Source: Herbaspirillum sp. SJZ107 (GTDB taxonomy: Bacteria; Pseudomonadota; Gammaproteobacteria; Burkholderiales; Burkholderiaceae_D). From it: a DNA stretch of 64,000 nt. The position numbers were made by a program, and so were the translations under genes. Positions 1 through 8,285 of this stretch are shown here, piece by piece. The notes beneath the pieces are model-generated. The model saw nothing but the letters and a program-made list of their open reading frames with translations, ran no database searches and was not told the DNA's origin. The first letter of the stretch is position 1; each line of letters opens with the position of its first letter. The DNA lies in NCBI RefSeq assembly GCF_006715485.1, contig NZ_VFNH01000003.1:992001-1056000 (forward strand). Reading direction: 5' to 3'.

Positions 1-1
1 G

Positions 2-1153
2 CTGTTCGAGAAGTCGCTGTGGTCCGAACACGGCCTGGGCGAGCCGATCAAGGTGCTGGGCATGCCGAACGACGAGATGGAAGCCGACCAGGTCGCCATC
101 ATGATTTCGTCGGAACATTTCCAGCGCAAGAACAAATGGTCGGACTACGCGATCCTGTACCGCGGCAACCACCAGGCGCGCGTGATCGAGCAGGCGCTGC
201 GCAAGGAACGCATTCCGTACACCATCTCGGGCGGCCAGAGCTTTTTCGACAAGGCCGAGATCAAGGACATCATCGCTTACCTGCGCCTGATCGCCAACGA
301 GGGCGACGACCCGGCCTTCATCCGCGCCATCACCACGCCCAAGCGCGGCGTCGGCATGGCGACCATCGAAGCGCTCGGCGAGTTCTCGAAGCAGTGGAAC
401 TGCTCGCTGTTCGAGGCGGCGCTGAAGGGCGGCATCGAAGCCAAGCTGTCCGAGCGCCAGCTGTATCCGCTGCGCGAGTTCTGCCATTTCATCAACGACA
501 TGGAATCGCGCGCGACCCGGCCCGGTCCGTCCGGCAGCGGCGACAACGCCGCCGAGCTGCTCGACGACATGATGAAAGAGATCAACTACGAGCACTACCT
601 GTACGAGAACTTCGACGACCGCGCCGCCCAGAGCAAGTGGCAGAACGTGCTGGAATTTACCAACTGGCTGAAGGAACGCGGCCGCGGCGGACGCGACCGC
701 GACGGCGAGGAAAAGAACCTGCTCGAACTGACGCAGATGGTGGCGCTGATGTCGATGTTGGAAGGCAAGGACGAAGAGCCGGACGCGATCCGCATGTCGA
801 CCCTGCACGCCTCCAAGGGCCTGGAGTATCCGCACGTGTTCCTGGTCGGCGTCGAGGAAGGCATCCTGCCGCACAAGGGCGACCCCGACGATGCGATCGA
901 AAAGATCGCCGCGCGCATCCAGGAAGAGCGGCGCCTGATGTACGTGGGCATCACGCGCGCCCAGCGCACCCTGCACGTGACCTGGTGCAAGAAGAGAAAG
1001 CGCGCTGGCGAACTGGTGCATTGCGATCCGTCGCGCTTCATCAAGGAAATGGCGCTGGAAGTCGGCGATGCCGCGCCCAAGGAAACCGAAGTGATGACCC
1101 CGAAAGAACGGCTGGCCAACTTGAAGGCCCTGCTGGCCACGCCCAAGGTGTAA
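2..1153 (+). CDS. rep: ATP-dependent DNA helicase Rep, C-terminal part (5' end outside window)
   Basis: This is the C-terminal 383 residues of a superfamily 1A 3'-5' helicase, which unwinds DNA ahead of stalled replication forks. The reading frame is open from base 2, so the N-terminal Walker A part lies upstream of the window. Visible motifs are motif IV (YAILYRGNHQAR, about residues 49-60 of the visible part), motif V (STLHASKGLEYPHVF) and motif VI (EERRLMYVGITRAQ). The wording of these blocks, the SGGQSFFD segment and the C-terminal ANLKALLATPK tail match Rep more closely than UvrD or PcrA. The gene ends at a TAA. No terminator hairpin is obvious in the 220 bases that follow. Confidence 0.93.
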   Translation: MFEKSLWSEHGLGEPIKVLGMPNDEMEADQVAIMISSEHFQRKNKWSDYAILYRGNHQARVIEQALRKERIPYTISGGQSFFDKAEIKDIIAYLRLIANEGDDPAFIRAITTPKRGVGMATIEALGEFSKQWNCSLFEAALKGGIEAKLSERQLYPLREFCHFINDMESRATRPGPSGSGDNAAELLDDMMKEINYEHYLYENFDDRAAQSKWQNVLEFTNWLKERGRGGRDRDGEEKNLLELTQMVALMSMLEGKDEEPDAIRMSTLHASKGLEYPHVFLVGVEEGILPHKGDPDDAIEKIAARIQEERRLMYVGITRAQRTLHVTWCKKRKRAGELVHCDPSRFIKEMALEVGDAAPKETEVMTPKERLANLKALLATPKV

Positions 1154-1376
1154 TGGACAGGCGCCGCTTATTATCGCGGCGTCACCTGTTGTTGTGCCCA
1201 ATCGTCAATAAGTCGTAGCTGCGTGACATGATGAGTTGCGCATAAGCCTTGAAGCGGATGCAAGGAGTCCGCACGATTCAAATTCTTATTTGACTTCGAG
1301 AGGGGCGCAATAAATACTTTTGACACTTCACATTTCACAAATCAATTTATCTGCCGCATTTCCGGGCATCTCGTCG

Positions 1377-2876
1377 ATGGCAACTGTCTCTGATATCACC
1401 ACTACCCCCTTGTCGGGCCTGAACCATATCGACGCCTTGCTCGATAGTGGGCCTGACTGGAATTATTTTTCGGGCAACAATACGCTGCAATACACGTTTT
1501 CCGTAACGTCCGGCACCGAAGCCGGGAAAACCGGACTACAGGCCTTTTCGGTGTCGCAGCAGGCGGCGGTACGCACGGCGTTTTCGTATATCTCGCAGCT
1601 GACCGGCATCCAGTTCCTGGAAACCGCAGTCGGTACCGATGCGCAAATCCACTTGAGCAACATCGACCTCGCCGGCGCCAACGTCACCGGCCTGTGCAGC
1701 TGGCTGAGCAACTACAGCTACAGCGGCACCCAGCTGGCCAGCTACGATGCCGATGCTTATGTGTATCTGGATAATGTCGAATGGAATCCTCAGAACAGCA
1801 ACCTGACGCCGGGCGGCAGCGGCTACGAGACCCTGCTGCATGAGCTGGGCCATGCACTGGGCCTGAAGCACTCGTTCGAGACCACCGACGACAACAAGGC
1901 CGTCCTGCCCGGCTCGCAGGACAACACCAGCAATACCCTGATGTCGTACACCGACCTGGGCGGACCGTACACGACCTATCGCCAGGACGACATTGCCGCC
2001 CTCAACTGGCTGTATGGCCATGACGGCCTGGCTGGGGCCCTGGGCATCAATTCGACCACCGGGGCGCGCTACGTCACCGGCACCAATGGCGCCGACAGCC
2101 TCACCGGCACCGACGCCAACGACATGCTCGAAGGCGATGGCGGCAACGACATGCTGTTTGGCGGCAACGGCACCGACACCGCGCTCTTCCGTGGCCTGCG
2201 CAGCGAGTACACGTACACCAATCTGGCCAACGGCAACCTGCAAGTGGTCAACAACACCGGCAGCGCGAACGACGGCACCGACATCCTGTCGTCGATCGAA
2301 GTGCTGCGTTTTTCGGACGGCAGCATCCAGCGCGCCGATATCCTGTCGCCCGACACCACCGCGCCGCTGGCACCGTCGCTGGCCGTGACCAAGAACGCCG
2401 CCGGCTTCGTACAGGGCGACAAGCCGGTCGTGACCGGCTCGGCCGAAGCGAATGCCACGGTGACCGTCTACGATGCGAACAACCAGCCGGTCGGCAATGG
2501 CAAGGCGGATGCCAATGGCGCGTTCAGCCTCACGCTGAGCCACTTCGGCGACGCCCTGGGCCAGCAGATCCACGCCACCGCCACCGATGCCGCCGGCAAC
2601 ACCTCGCCGGCCAGCGGCATCGCCACCTTCAATGTCAACGCGGTCTATACGCCGGGCAGCATCCTGGCCGCCCTGCAGGGTGCCGGCAGCGTCGCCAGCA
2701 CGATCCAGCTGGTGCACACCCTGGCCGGCATCGCCCAGCAGACCACCGGCAGCGACAACAGCGCCGGCGCGCATGCGCAGGCATCCAGCATGGCCATCGA
2801 CATTCCGGAAGGGCAGGCGCAGCTGGTCGGCACGCCGCAGAACGATATCGCCCACCTGTCCCTGCTGACGGCCTGA
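1377..2876 (+). CDS. M10 (serralysin-like) secreted metalloprotease with RTX-like repeats and an Ig-like domain
   Basis: This is a zinc metalloprotease of the metzincin M10 group. The zinc site HELGHALGLKH lies at residues 155-165, followed by a Met-turn (LMSYTD). Two RTX-like nonapeptide units (GDGGNDMLFGG and neighbours, about residues 238-270) follow. A bacterial Ig-like domain of the Thr/Ala-rich type is at about residues 331-418. There is no Sec signal peptide, as expected for a type I secretion substrate, but no T1SS genes are in the window. I chose ATG 1377 because the family commonly begins close to this point. A TTG at 1320 in the same frame, with a purine-rich stretch (GAGAGGGG) about 15 bases upstream, would add 19 residues. 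The substrate is unknown; a generic extracellular protease is most likely. Confidence 0.85.
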   Translation: MATVSDITTTPLSGLNHIDALLDSGPDWNYFSGNNTLQYTFSVTSGTEAGKTGLQAFSVSQQAAVRTAFSYISQLTGIQFLETAVGTDAQIHLSNIDLAGANVTGLCSWLSNYSYSGTQLASYDADAYVYLDNVEWNPQNSNLTPGGSGYETLLHELGHALGLKHSFETTDDNKAVLPGSQDNTSNTLMSYTDLGGPYTTYRQDDIAALNWLYGHDGLAGALGINSTTGARYVTGTNGADSLTGTDANDMLEGDGGNDMLFGGNGTDTALFRGLRSEYTYTNLANGNLQVVNNTGSANDGTDILSSIEVLRFSDGSIQRADILSPDTTAPLAPSLAVTKNAAGFVQGDKPVVTGSAEANATVTVYDANNQPVGNGKADANGAFSLTLSHFGDALGQQIHATATDAAGNTSPASGIATFNVNAVYTPGSILAALQGAGSVASTIQLVHTLAGIAQQTTGSDNSAGAHAQASSMAIDIPEGQAQLVGTPQNDIAHLSLLTA

Positions 2877-2899
2877 TTGCTATCAGGCGATGACTGCAG

Positions 2900-2931
2900 A
2901 GCCGCATGGAGACATGCGGCTTTTTGTTTTT
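2900..2931 (+). terminator. Rho-independent terminator after the M10 protease
   Basis: A perfect 9-bp stem, AGCCGCATG / CATGCGGCT, with a GAGA loop is followed by TTTTTGTTTT. It lies 24 bases after the M10 stop codon and before slyX. Confidence 0.9.
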
Positions 2932-2981
2932 GGGCGCTGGTATGATGCCGCCCTTATTCTTTTATCCATTCAGGAGCCGCC

Positions 2982-3185
2982 GTGAGTGCCGAAGACCGCT
3001 TCATCGATATCGAAATCAAGCTGGGCGAACAGGAAAACCTGGTCGACACGCTGAACCGCACCATTTATGAACAGGGCCGCCGCATCGACCAGCTGGAAGC
3101 GCTGGTGGCCAAGCTGGCCGAACACGTACGCGCGCTGCGTGATGCCGGACAGGGGCCAGTCAACGAAAAACCACCCCACTATTAA
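2982..3185 (+). CDS. slyX: SlyX family protein
   Basis: This is a 67-residue SlyX homologue. The protein is almost entirely one heptad-patterned coiled coil (DIEIKLGEQENLVDTLNRTI, then RRIDQLEALVAKLAEHVRAL) and ends in the characteristic PPHY. The start is GTG, preceded by CAGGAG at a good distance. The molecular function of SlyX is not established; the family is common next to FKBP-type isomerases, which are not present here. It is a monocistronic gene between a terminator and an AT-rich gap. Confidence 0.9.
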   Translation: MSAEDRFIDIEIKLGEQENLVDTLNRTIYEQGRRIDQLEALVAKLAEHVRALRDAGQGPVNEKPPHY

Positions 3186-3493
3186 CGTTAAAACAAATGT
3201 TTATGCTCGGCACTTAATTTCACACTAAAGTGTTGATGCCGAAGAAACGTGCAGTCGCTTATCGCTTTAATACTTGCCGGGGTTCATTCTATTTTGCAAA
3301 ATTCTGTGTTTTTTTTGGCATCGGATTTTCCGATGTGTTGTAGTTTCGTCGGAAAAACATTGTCACCCTGCGTCACAATTGAATTATTTATTGACGGGAA
3401 TATTTGCATGCGGCATCGTTCTATTGGTACGCACTTTGGCGTATGAACATCAGCCTAATAGCCAGACATTTTCCCATGACTTATCGCAGTGAT
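3186..3493 (+). other. AT-rich intergenic stretch with one small hairpin
   Basis: These 308 bases are clearly lower in GC than their surroundings. The only structure seen is a short palindrome, CATCGGA / TCCGATG, at 3319-3335. Small open frames here have no ribosome-binding site and an unlikely composition, so they are not called. The stretch probably holds the promoter for the small gene that follows, but no convincing -35/-10 pair was found. Confidence 0.4.
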
Positions 3494-3697
3494 ATGAAGT
3501 TTAATATCTATGGCCGGCGCAAGCTCGAAGTCCGACGGGAAAACGATGGCTGGGAAGTGGTGCGCCAACCCGAAACGGTGGGGGCGGTCGACCTGTTTAT
3601 TCCGTCGGTACTGGAAACCGAAGACAGCGCCACTTATCTCGACGATATCTATTACGAACTCGCCGGCTCGGGTTACGATAACAAGCTGTTATCGTAA
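3494..3697 (+). CDS. Small conserved protein resembling the DUF7661 family
   Basis: This is a 67-residue protein starting MKFNIYGRRKLEVRRE. That opening, an aspartate-rich middle and a C-terminal ATYLDDIYYELA segment resemble short proteins I associate with DUF7661; I cannot confirm this by search. It has no signal peptide or membrane segment, and its function is unknown. In-frame ATGs at 3404 and 3476 would add 30 or 6 residues. None of the three has a clear Shine-Dalgarno, and the MKF(N/D)IYGR start is the conserved part. The last eight codons and the stop lie inside a perfect 14-bp inverted repeat. Confidence 0.65.
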   Translation: MKFNIYGRRKLEVRRENDGWEVVRQPETVGAVDLFIPSVLETEDSATYLDDIYYELAGSGYDNKLLS

Positions 3698-3700
3698 CCC
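3670..3700. repeat. Perfect 14-bp inverted repeat across a stop codon
   Basis: GGGTTACGATAACA, then AGC, then TGTTATCGTAACCC form a flawless 31-base hairpin. The TAA stop of the small gene ending at 3697 lies in the right arm. No T-run follows, so it is not a canonical terminator. It could still end transcription, stabilise the 3' end, or be a protein-binding palindrome. Confidence 0.7.
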
Positions 3701-3729
3701 GTGCGGCTGGCACTGCCGGCCGCGCCGTC

Positions 3730-3918
3730 TCAGATGACCGGCACATGGAGCTGGTTGTCCTCTTCCAGCACCAGGCCTTGCCAGGTCGCCGGCTTGCCAG
3801 TCAATTCGAATGCCAGGATCTGCTGCGGCGTGCGCCCCATGCCGCCCAGCACGCCGGCCATCCGGCGCTTGTCGAGTTCCGTGGCGACGGGCAGGTCCTT
3901 GATCGTCAGTTTGTCCAT
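3730..3918 (-). CDS. Double-glycine leader peptide (candidate peptide precursor)
   Basis: This is a 62-residue protein whose first half has the layout of proteobacterial double-glycine leaders: a charged start (MDKLTIKDL), an ELDKRRM segment, then AGVLGGMG with a Gly-Gly at about residues 25-26. In this group the C39-type peptidase/exporters cut after GG, which would release a core of about 36 residues beginning MGRTPQQ. The start is fixed by GAGGAG seven bases upstream of ATG 3918. No maturation enzyme, C39 peptidase or exporter is nearby. The peptide could therefore be an orphan bacteriocin-like precursor or a housekeeping protein with a GG-like motif. The core lacks the Cys/Ser/Thr density of lanthipeptides. 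Confidence 0.6.
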   Translation of the reverse strand: MDKLTIKDLPVATELDKRRMAGVLGGMGRTPQQILAFELTGKPATWQGLVLEEDNQLHVPVI

Positions 3919-4140
3919 TTCAATCTCCTCGATGGTTTGATACGGCCAGGCACGGCGCCGGGCACACTGCAGACGATTGCAGGATGCATGCCAGTGCCGC
4001 ATAGGGCGTACTGCGCAGCGCCGGCAGCGCCTTTTGTTGGGCCGGAAGCGGCAATCCCTTCCTGTCAGGTCGGCGGCCGCCCAACACCTTGCGTATGCTA
4101 AAGTGGCCGCTTACCTCAACCACCCCTCCATCGTGAAACC

Positions 4141-4443
4141 ATGAGCAACAACAATCCTGACCAGGCGTTCTGGGAGCGCGTCAACGCCATCATCAATGCA
4201 GCGAACGCCCAGTGCGACGCGGCCGATCCGAACCATGTCACGGCCTCCACCATGTATGCGGCGGCACGCTTCAATGCCTTCATCGTTGCCAACGGCACCG
4301 GCAGTGCGGAAAACATGAAGCCCGAAAAGGAAAGGGCGCTGGATTATTTCACCGAGCAGTTCCGCCAGATGATGGCCGAAAATCTCGACGATTTCATTGC
4401 GAACTTCGACAAGTATCTGGAGCCGATTCCTCAGCAGTCATAA
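4141..4443 (+). CDS. DUF3144 family protein
   Basis: This is a 100-residue soluble, acidic protein. An ASTMYAAARFNAFIVA block and a C-terminal YFTEQFRQMMAENLDDFI segment match the DUF3144 pattern I know from gamma- and betaproteobacteria. No enzymatic motif is visible and the function is unknown. Length is typical. Upstream (3919-4140) is a 220-base divergent region shared with the double-glycine peptide gene. No strong ribosome-binding site is visible before ATG 4141. Confidence 0.8.
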   Translation: MSNNNPDQAFWERVNAIINAANAQCDAADPNHVTASTMYAAARFNAFIVANGTGSAENMKPEKERALDYFTEQFRQMMAENLDDFIANFDKYLEPIPQQS

Positions 4444-4544
4444 GATTGCACTCATGGGAATCTGCGGTACATTGGGTGGCATTGCTGTCAACGTATTGGC
4501 GCTGACAACAAGACACCCGATAACCCTTTTCCTGGCGAGATAAG

Positions 4545-4931
4545 ATGCGAAAAACTGCTCTGGGCATGGCCTTGATGGCTTTCCTTTCCGTTGGCTGCGC
4601 ACCGATGATGCCCGCACCTGCAGACAGGATCCAGACGCTTCCCGTCGTCAAGATGGGTGAAGCGTTCCCAAGCGGCACCGAGTATGTTTTGTACATTCCG
4701 GCCAACTCGCCCATTCCGATAAAAATCGCTACCCAAGGCACGTTGCTGAAGAATGAACAATCTGTCGTCGGCAGCACGAGCTTTACCAGGGACTTATACA
4801 TATACAAGTATTGGTCGAGTTACGATCGAAAAACCTGGGAAAACTCGCATCGGCTTCTGAACGTCAGTTTTGCCGGCGGAATGGATGCTTCCGGCTTGAA
4901 CGTGAATGTTACCTTGGACCAGAACAGATAA
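4545..4931 (+). CDS. Putative lipoprotein of unknown function
   Basis: This is a 128-residue protein with an N-terminal signal (MRKTALGMALMAFLSVGC). The Cys at position 18 sits in a lipobox-like LSVGC context. The mature part has a beta-rich look (YVLYIPANSPIPIKIATQGT, then a C-terminal LNVSFAGGMDASGLNVNVTL). No family was recognised. A purine-rich GGCGAGA precedes the start. It is probably anchored in the inner leaflet of the outer membrane. Base composition is lower in GC than that of the surrounding genes, which may indicate acquired DNA. Confidence 0.7.
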   Translation: MRKTALGMALMAFLSVGCAPMMPAPADRIQTLPVVKMGEAFPSGTEYVLYIPANSPIPIKIATQGTLLKNEQSVVGSTSFTRDLYIYKYWSSYDRKTWENSHRLLNVSFAGGMDASGLNVNVTLDQNR

Positions 4932-4938
4932 ATCTGGC

Positions 4939-5003
4939 GGCCTGCTCTCATGAGCTCGGTGCTCGGCTGCATCTACGTCGACATCAACTGGAACAAGCGC
5001 CAG
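4939..5003 (+). pseudogene. Decayed fragment of a TMEM175-like channel gene
   Basis: These 65 bases align without gaps to 5531-5595 inside the intact TMEM175-like gene, at roughly four identical bases in five by eye. In the matching frame they read LMSSVLGCIYVDINWNK against LMSYVLSFIYVGIYWNN. The similarity begins just after the preceding lipoprotein stop and fades before the next gene. This looks like a relic of a partial duplication or recombination event. It carries no start and no complete domain. Confidence 0.6.
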
Positions 5004-5036
5004 TCTGGAAGCTACTCCACACTTTAGGGCAGGCTC

Positions 5037-5420
5037 ATGAAGCGATGGTGGCACACTGCATGGATCTTCTTGGCGTTTTCGCTCTTTACCCGGATCGCTG
5101 GAGCCGCCGAGAACTGTTTCGTTGAAGGCAAGAGCGCCGATGAAAAGCCTTACCACACCGCTTTATCTGCCGCGTGGACAGACCAGAGAATACTCAACGC
5201 GCTTGGGGTGAATATTCGTAAGTCCAAAATGCGTAAATCGTCAGGTCCTGACGGCGAAGCGCGGTGGTATGTGTTCGGAAAGAAAAGAATCAATATCCTG
5301 CGATCTGCTTCGACGGGCATTCATGTCATGCTTCACGTAAAAGACCACGACACGTATGTCGAATGGGACTTGCAGCCTTGTCAGGCTGATACCTCCGTAC
5401 ACAAGGAAGCCCATGGGTAA
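5037..5420 (+). CDS. Secreted protein of unknown function
   Basis: This is a 127-residue protein with a clear Sec signal peptide (MKRWWHTAWIFLAFSLFTRI, cleavage after AGA). The mature part has two cysteines, ENC near its start and QPC near its end, and could form one disulfide. No domain was recognised. AGGGCAGG lies four bases upstream of the ATG. Its last eight bases (ATGGGTAA) overlap the start of the TMEM175-like gene, suggesting coupled translation. It lies between a fragment of that channel gene and the intact copy, so it may have been inserted or rearranged into this position. Confidence 0.65.
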   Translation: MKRWWHTAWIFLAFSLFTRIAGAAENCFVEGKSADEKPYHTALSAAWTDQRILNALGVNIRKSKMRKSSGPDGEARWYVFGKKRINILRSASTGIHVMLHVKDHDTYVEWDLQPCQADTSVHKEAHG

Positions 5421-6006
5421 GAACCGCCTGGAAGCCTTCAGCGATGGCGTCATCGCCATCATCATCACCATCATGGTGCTGGAACTTAAAGTCCCGCACG
5501 AAGCCGATTTCAAGGCTTTAATCCCATTGTGGCCCGTCCTCATGAGCTACGTGCTCAGCTTCATCTACGTCGGCATCTACTGGAACAACCACCACCACAT
5601 GCTGCACGCCGTCGAAGAAGTCAGCGGCAGCATCCTGTGGGCCAACCTGCACCTGCTGTTCTGGCTTTCCCTGATTCCCTTCGTCACCGCCTGGATGGGC
5701 GAAAACCATTTCGAGACCGCGCCCACCGTCGCCTATGGCATCGTGCTGTTCATGTGCGCGATGGCGTATTCGCTGCTGGTGCACAGGTTGATCCAGCACC
5801 ATGACAAGAATGCGAGGCTGGCCGAAGCCATCGGCGACGATCGCAAGGGCAAGATCTCGATCGTGCTGTACCTGGTCGGCGTTGCGGCGTCCTGGTTCGT
5901 GGCCTGGCTCGGTTTCCTGGTCTATGTCGGCGTGGCCATCATGTGGCTGATCCCGGACCGGCGCATCGAGAAAAAGGTCACTGAGGAGAACCGGCGGGAA
6001 GCGTGA
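5413..6006 (+). CDS. TMEM175 family potassium channel protein
   Basis: This is a 197-residue membrane protein with the family signature RLEAFSDGVIAIIITIMVLE on the first helix; the FSDGV(I/A)AI stretch lines the pore in TMEM175. About six hydrophobic segments follow, as expected for a bacterial subunit (these assemble as tetramers, each contributing one six-helix repeat). The start at 5413 is set by AAGGAAG five bases upstream and by the position of the signature. A start at 5356 would lie inside the preceding gene and add no conserved residues. Predicted role: K+ permeation across the inner membrane. Confidence 0.88.
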   Translation: MGKNRLEAFSDGVIAIIITIMVLELKVPHEADFKALIPLWPVLMSYVLSFIYVGIYWNNHHHMLHAVEEVSGSILWANLHLLFWLSLIPFVTAWMGENHFETAPTVAYGIVLFMCAMAYSLLVHRLIQHHDKNARLAEAIGDDRKGKISIVLYLVGVAASWFVAWLGFLVYVGVAIMWLIPDRRIEKKVTEENRREA

Positions 6007-6118
6007 ACTGGCCGCGCATCGAATGTGACGATGCGGCAATAACTTTGCTATGATCTTCGCGCGCATGCTGCCGGGCCCGGTCCCCGGCAGTGTTTTTTTC
6101 ATGTCCGTGAAAGATCCA

Positions 6119-8263
6119 ATGAATCGTTCTTACAGCTTCATCGTTGCCGCCGCTGCTACCGCTGCGCTGGCACAGGCAGCGATCGCCGCACCCATCCCCG
6201 CCGGCGCTTCCCTCGACGCATCGAACCCCTTCGCCAAAGTCAGCTCGCTGCCTTTCCACTATCCCGCCTTCGACAAGATCAAGGACCAGCACTTCAAGCC
6301 GGCTTTCGACGCCGGCATGCGCGAGCAGTTGCGCGAAGTCGATGCGATCGCCGCCAGCAAGGCTGCGCCGACCTTCGAGAACACGATCGTCGCGCTGGAG
6401 CGTTCGGGCCAGCTGCTGGCGCGCGTGTCGGTCACCTTCTCGAATCTGCAGGGCGCGAACACCAACGATGCGCTGGATGCGATCGACCGCGAGATGTCGC
6501 CGAAACTGGCCGCGCACCATGACGCGATCTTCATGAACGCGAAGCTGTGGCAGCGCGTGAAGACGGTCTACGACAAGCGCGACAGCTTGACACTCGACGC
6601 CGAATCGAAGCACCTGGTCGAGCGCTACCACCGCGATTTCGTGCGCGCCGGCGCCAACCTGTCCAGCGCCGACAAGGACAAGCTGAAAGCGTACAACGGC
6701 GAGATCGCCGGCCTGCAATCGCAGTTCGCGCAGAACGTGCTGAAGGAAGCCAACGCCTCGGCGCTGGTGGTCGATACCCGCGCCGAACTGGCCGGCCTGC
6801 CGGACGCCGACATCGATGCCGCCGCGGCGGAAGCCAGGAAGCGCGGCCTGGATGGCAAGTACGTGATCGCGCTGGTGAACACCACGATCCAGCCCCCGAT
6901 GGCCCTGATGACCAACCGTGCCACGCGCGAGCGCCTGATGGCGGCCTCGCTGGCGCGCGGCAGCCGCGGCGGCGAATTCGACAGCCGTACGCTGGTGCAG
7001 CGCCTGGCCAGGCTACGTGCCGAAAAGGCGGCGCTGCTCGGCTACCCGACCTATGCCGCCTATTCGCTGGAAGAGGAAACCGCGAAGACGCCGGAAGCCG
7101 TGAACAAGCTGCTCGGCGAGCTGGCTGCGCCGGCCGTCAACAACGCGAAGAAGGAAGCGCTTGAAATCCAGAAGGTGATCGACGCCGAGAAGGGAGGCTT
7201 TCAGGTCGCCGCGCACGACTGGGCGTTCTACACCGACAAGGTGCGCCAGGCGAAGTACGCATTCGACGAGAGCCAGCTGAAGCCGTATTTTGAATTGAAC
7301 AACGTGGTGCAGAACGGCGTGTTCTTTGCCGCGAACAAGGAATTCGGCATCAGCTTCAAGGAGCGCAAGGATCTGCCGGTGTACGACCCGGACGTGCGCA
7401 CCTTCGACGTGTTCGATGCCAACGGCAAGCAGCTGGCGATCTTCATCCTGGATTACTACGCGCGTCCGAACAAGCAGGGCGGCGCCTGGATGAACGAGTA
7501 CGTCACCCAGTCGAAGCTGCTGGGTAACATGCCGGTGGTGGCGAACCACCTGAACATCCCGAAGCCGGCCGCCGGCCAGCCGACGCTGCTGACCTACGAT
7601 GAAGTGCGCACCGCCTTCCACGAGTTCGGCCACGCGCTGCACGGCATGTTCTCGAACGTGACCTACCCGACCTTTGGCGGCGCCAACACGCCGCGCGACT
7701 TCGTCGAGTATCCGTCGCAGGTCAACGAGATGTGGGCGACCTGGCCGGAGGTGCTGGCCAACTACGCCAGGCATTACCAGACCGGCGCGCCGATGCCGAA
7801 GGCGCTGCTGGACAAGGTGCAGGCGTCGAAGAAGTTCAACATGGGCTTCATCACGACCGAGTACCTGGCGGCCTCGCTGCTGGACCAGTGCTGGCACCAG
7901 ATCACCCCGGCCCAGGTGCCGGCCGACGTGACCGGCTTCGAGGCGCAGGCGCTGAAGGATGCCGGCGTCGACTTCGCGCCGGTGCCGCCACGCTACCGCA
8001 CGACCTATTTCTCGCACAGCTTCTCGGGCGGCTATTCGGCCGGTTACTACGCTTACCTGTGGAGCGAAAAGCTGGATGCCGACACCGTCGAATGGTTCAA
8101 GGAAAACGGCGGCCTGCTGCGCAAGAACGGCGACCACTTCCGCGCGACCCTGCTGTCGCGCGGCGGTTCGGCCGACGCGATGGACCTGTTCCGCAATTTC
8201 CGCGGCCGTGACGCCAGGATCGAGCCGCTGCTCGAGCGCCGCGGCCTGACCGGCAATCAATAA
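6119..8263 (+). CDS. Secreted M3 family metallopeptidase (peptidyl-dipeptidase Dcp-like), copy 1
   Basis: This is a 714-residue zinc peptidase of the Dcp/oligopeptidase type. The zinc site HEFGH is at residues 501-505, and the third ligand Glu is at about 530 in FVEYPSQ. The C-terminal YRTTYFSHSF...GGYSAGYY segment contributes substrate-binding Tyr/His in this family. A Sec signal peptide (MNRSYSFIV...IAAAP) places it in the periplasm, unlike cytoplasmic E. coli Dcp. I chose ATG 6119 because it begins the signal peptide; the longer frame from 6050 has none. It probably trims C-terminal dipeptides from imported peptides. The next gene, 22 bases downstream, is a close paralogue. Confidence 0.92.
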   Translation: MNRSYSFIVAAAATAALAQAAIAAPIPAGASLDASNPFAKVSSLPFHYPAFDKIKDQHFKPAFDAGMREQLREVDAIAASKAAPTFENTIVALERSGQLLARVSVTFSNLQGANTNDALDAIDREMSPKLAAHHDAIFMNAKLWQRVKTVYDKRDSLTLDAESKHLVERYHRDFVRAGANLSSADKDKLKAYNGEIAGLQSQFAQNVLKEANASALVVDTRAELAGLPDADIDAAAAEARKRGLDGKYVIALVNTTIQPPMALMTNRATRERLMAASLARGSRGGEFDSRTLVQRLARLRAEKAALLGYPTYAAYSLEEETAKTPEAVNKLLGELAAPAVNNAKKEALEIQKVIDAEKGGFQVAAHDWAFYTDKVRQAKYAFDESQLKPYFELNNVVQNGVFFAANKEFGISFKERKDLPVYDPDVRTFDVFDANGKQLAIFILDYYARPNKQGGAWMNEYVTQSKLLGNMPVVANHLNIPKPAAGQPTLLTYDEVRTAFHEFGHALHGMFSNVTYPTFGGANTPRDFVEYPSQVNEMWATWPEVLANYARHYQTGAPMPKALLDKVQASKKFNMGFITTEYLAASLLDQCWHQITPAQVPADVTGFEAQALKDAGVDFAPVPPRYRTTYFSHSFSGGYSAGYYAYLWSEKLDADTVEWFKENGGLLRKNGDHFRATLLSRGGSADAMDLFRNFRGRDARIEPLLERRGLTGNQ

Positions 8264-8285
8264 CCACCACCGAGAGACCAAGACC

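Noticed and set aside
2085..2190. Glycine-rich repeats in the M10 gene as a separate RTX toxin
   Set aside because: There are only about two units, and they lie inside the protease frame; they are part of that protein.
3249..3446. Small hydrophobic frame in the AT-rich gap after slyX
   Set aside because: It has no ribosome-binding site, no recognisable pattern, and alternative overlapping frames are equally open.
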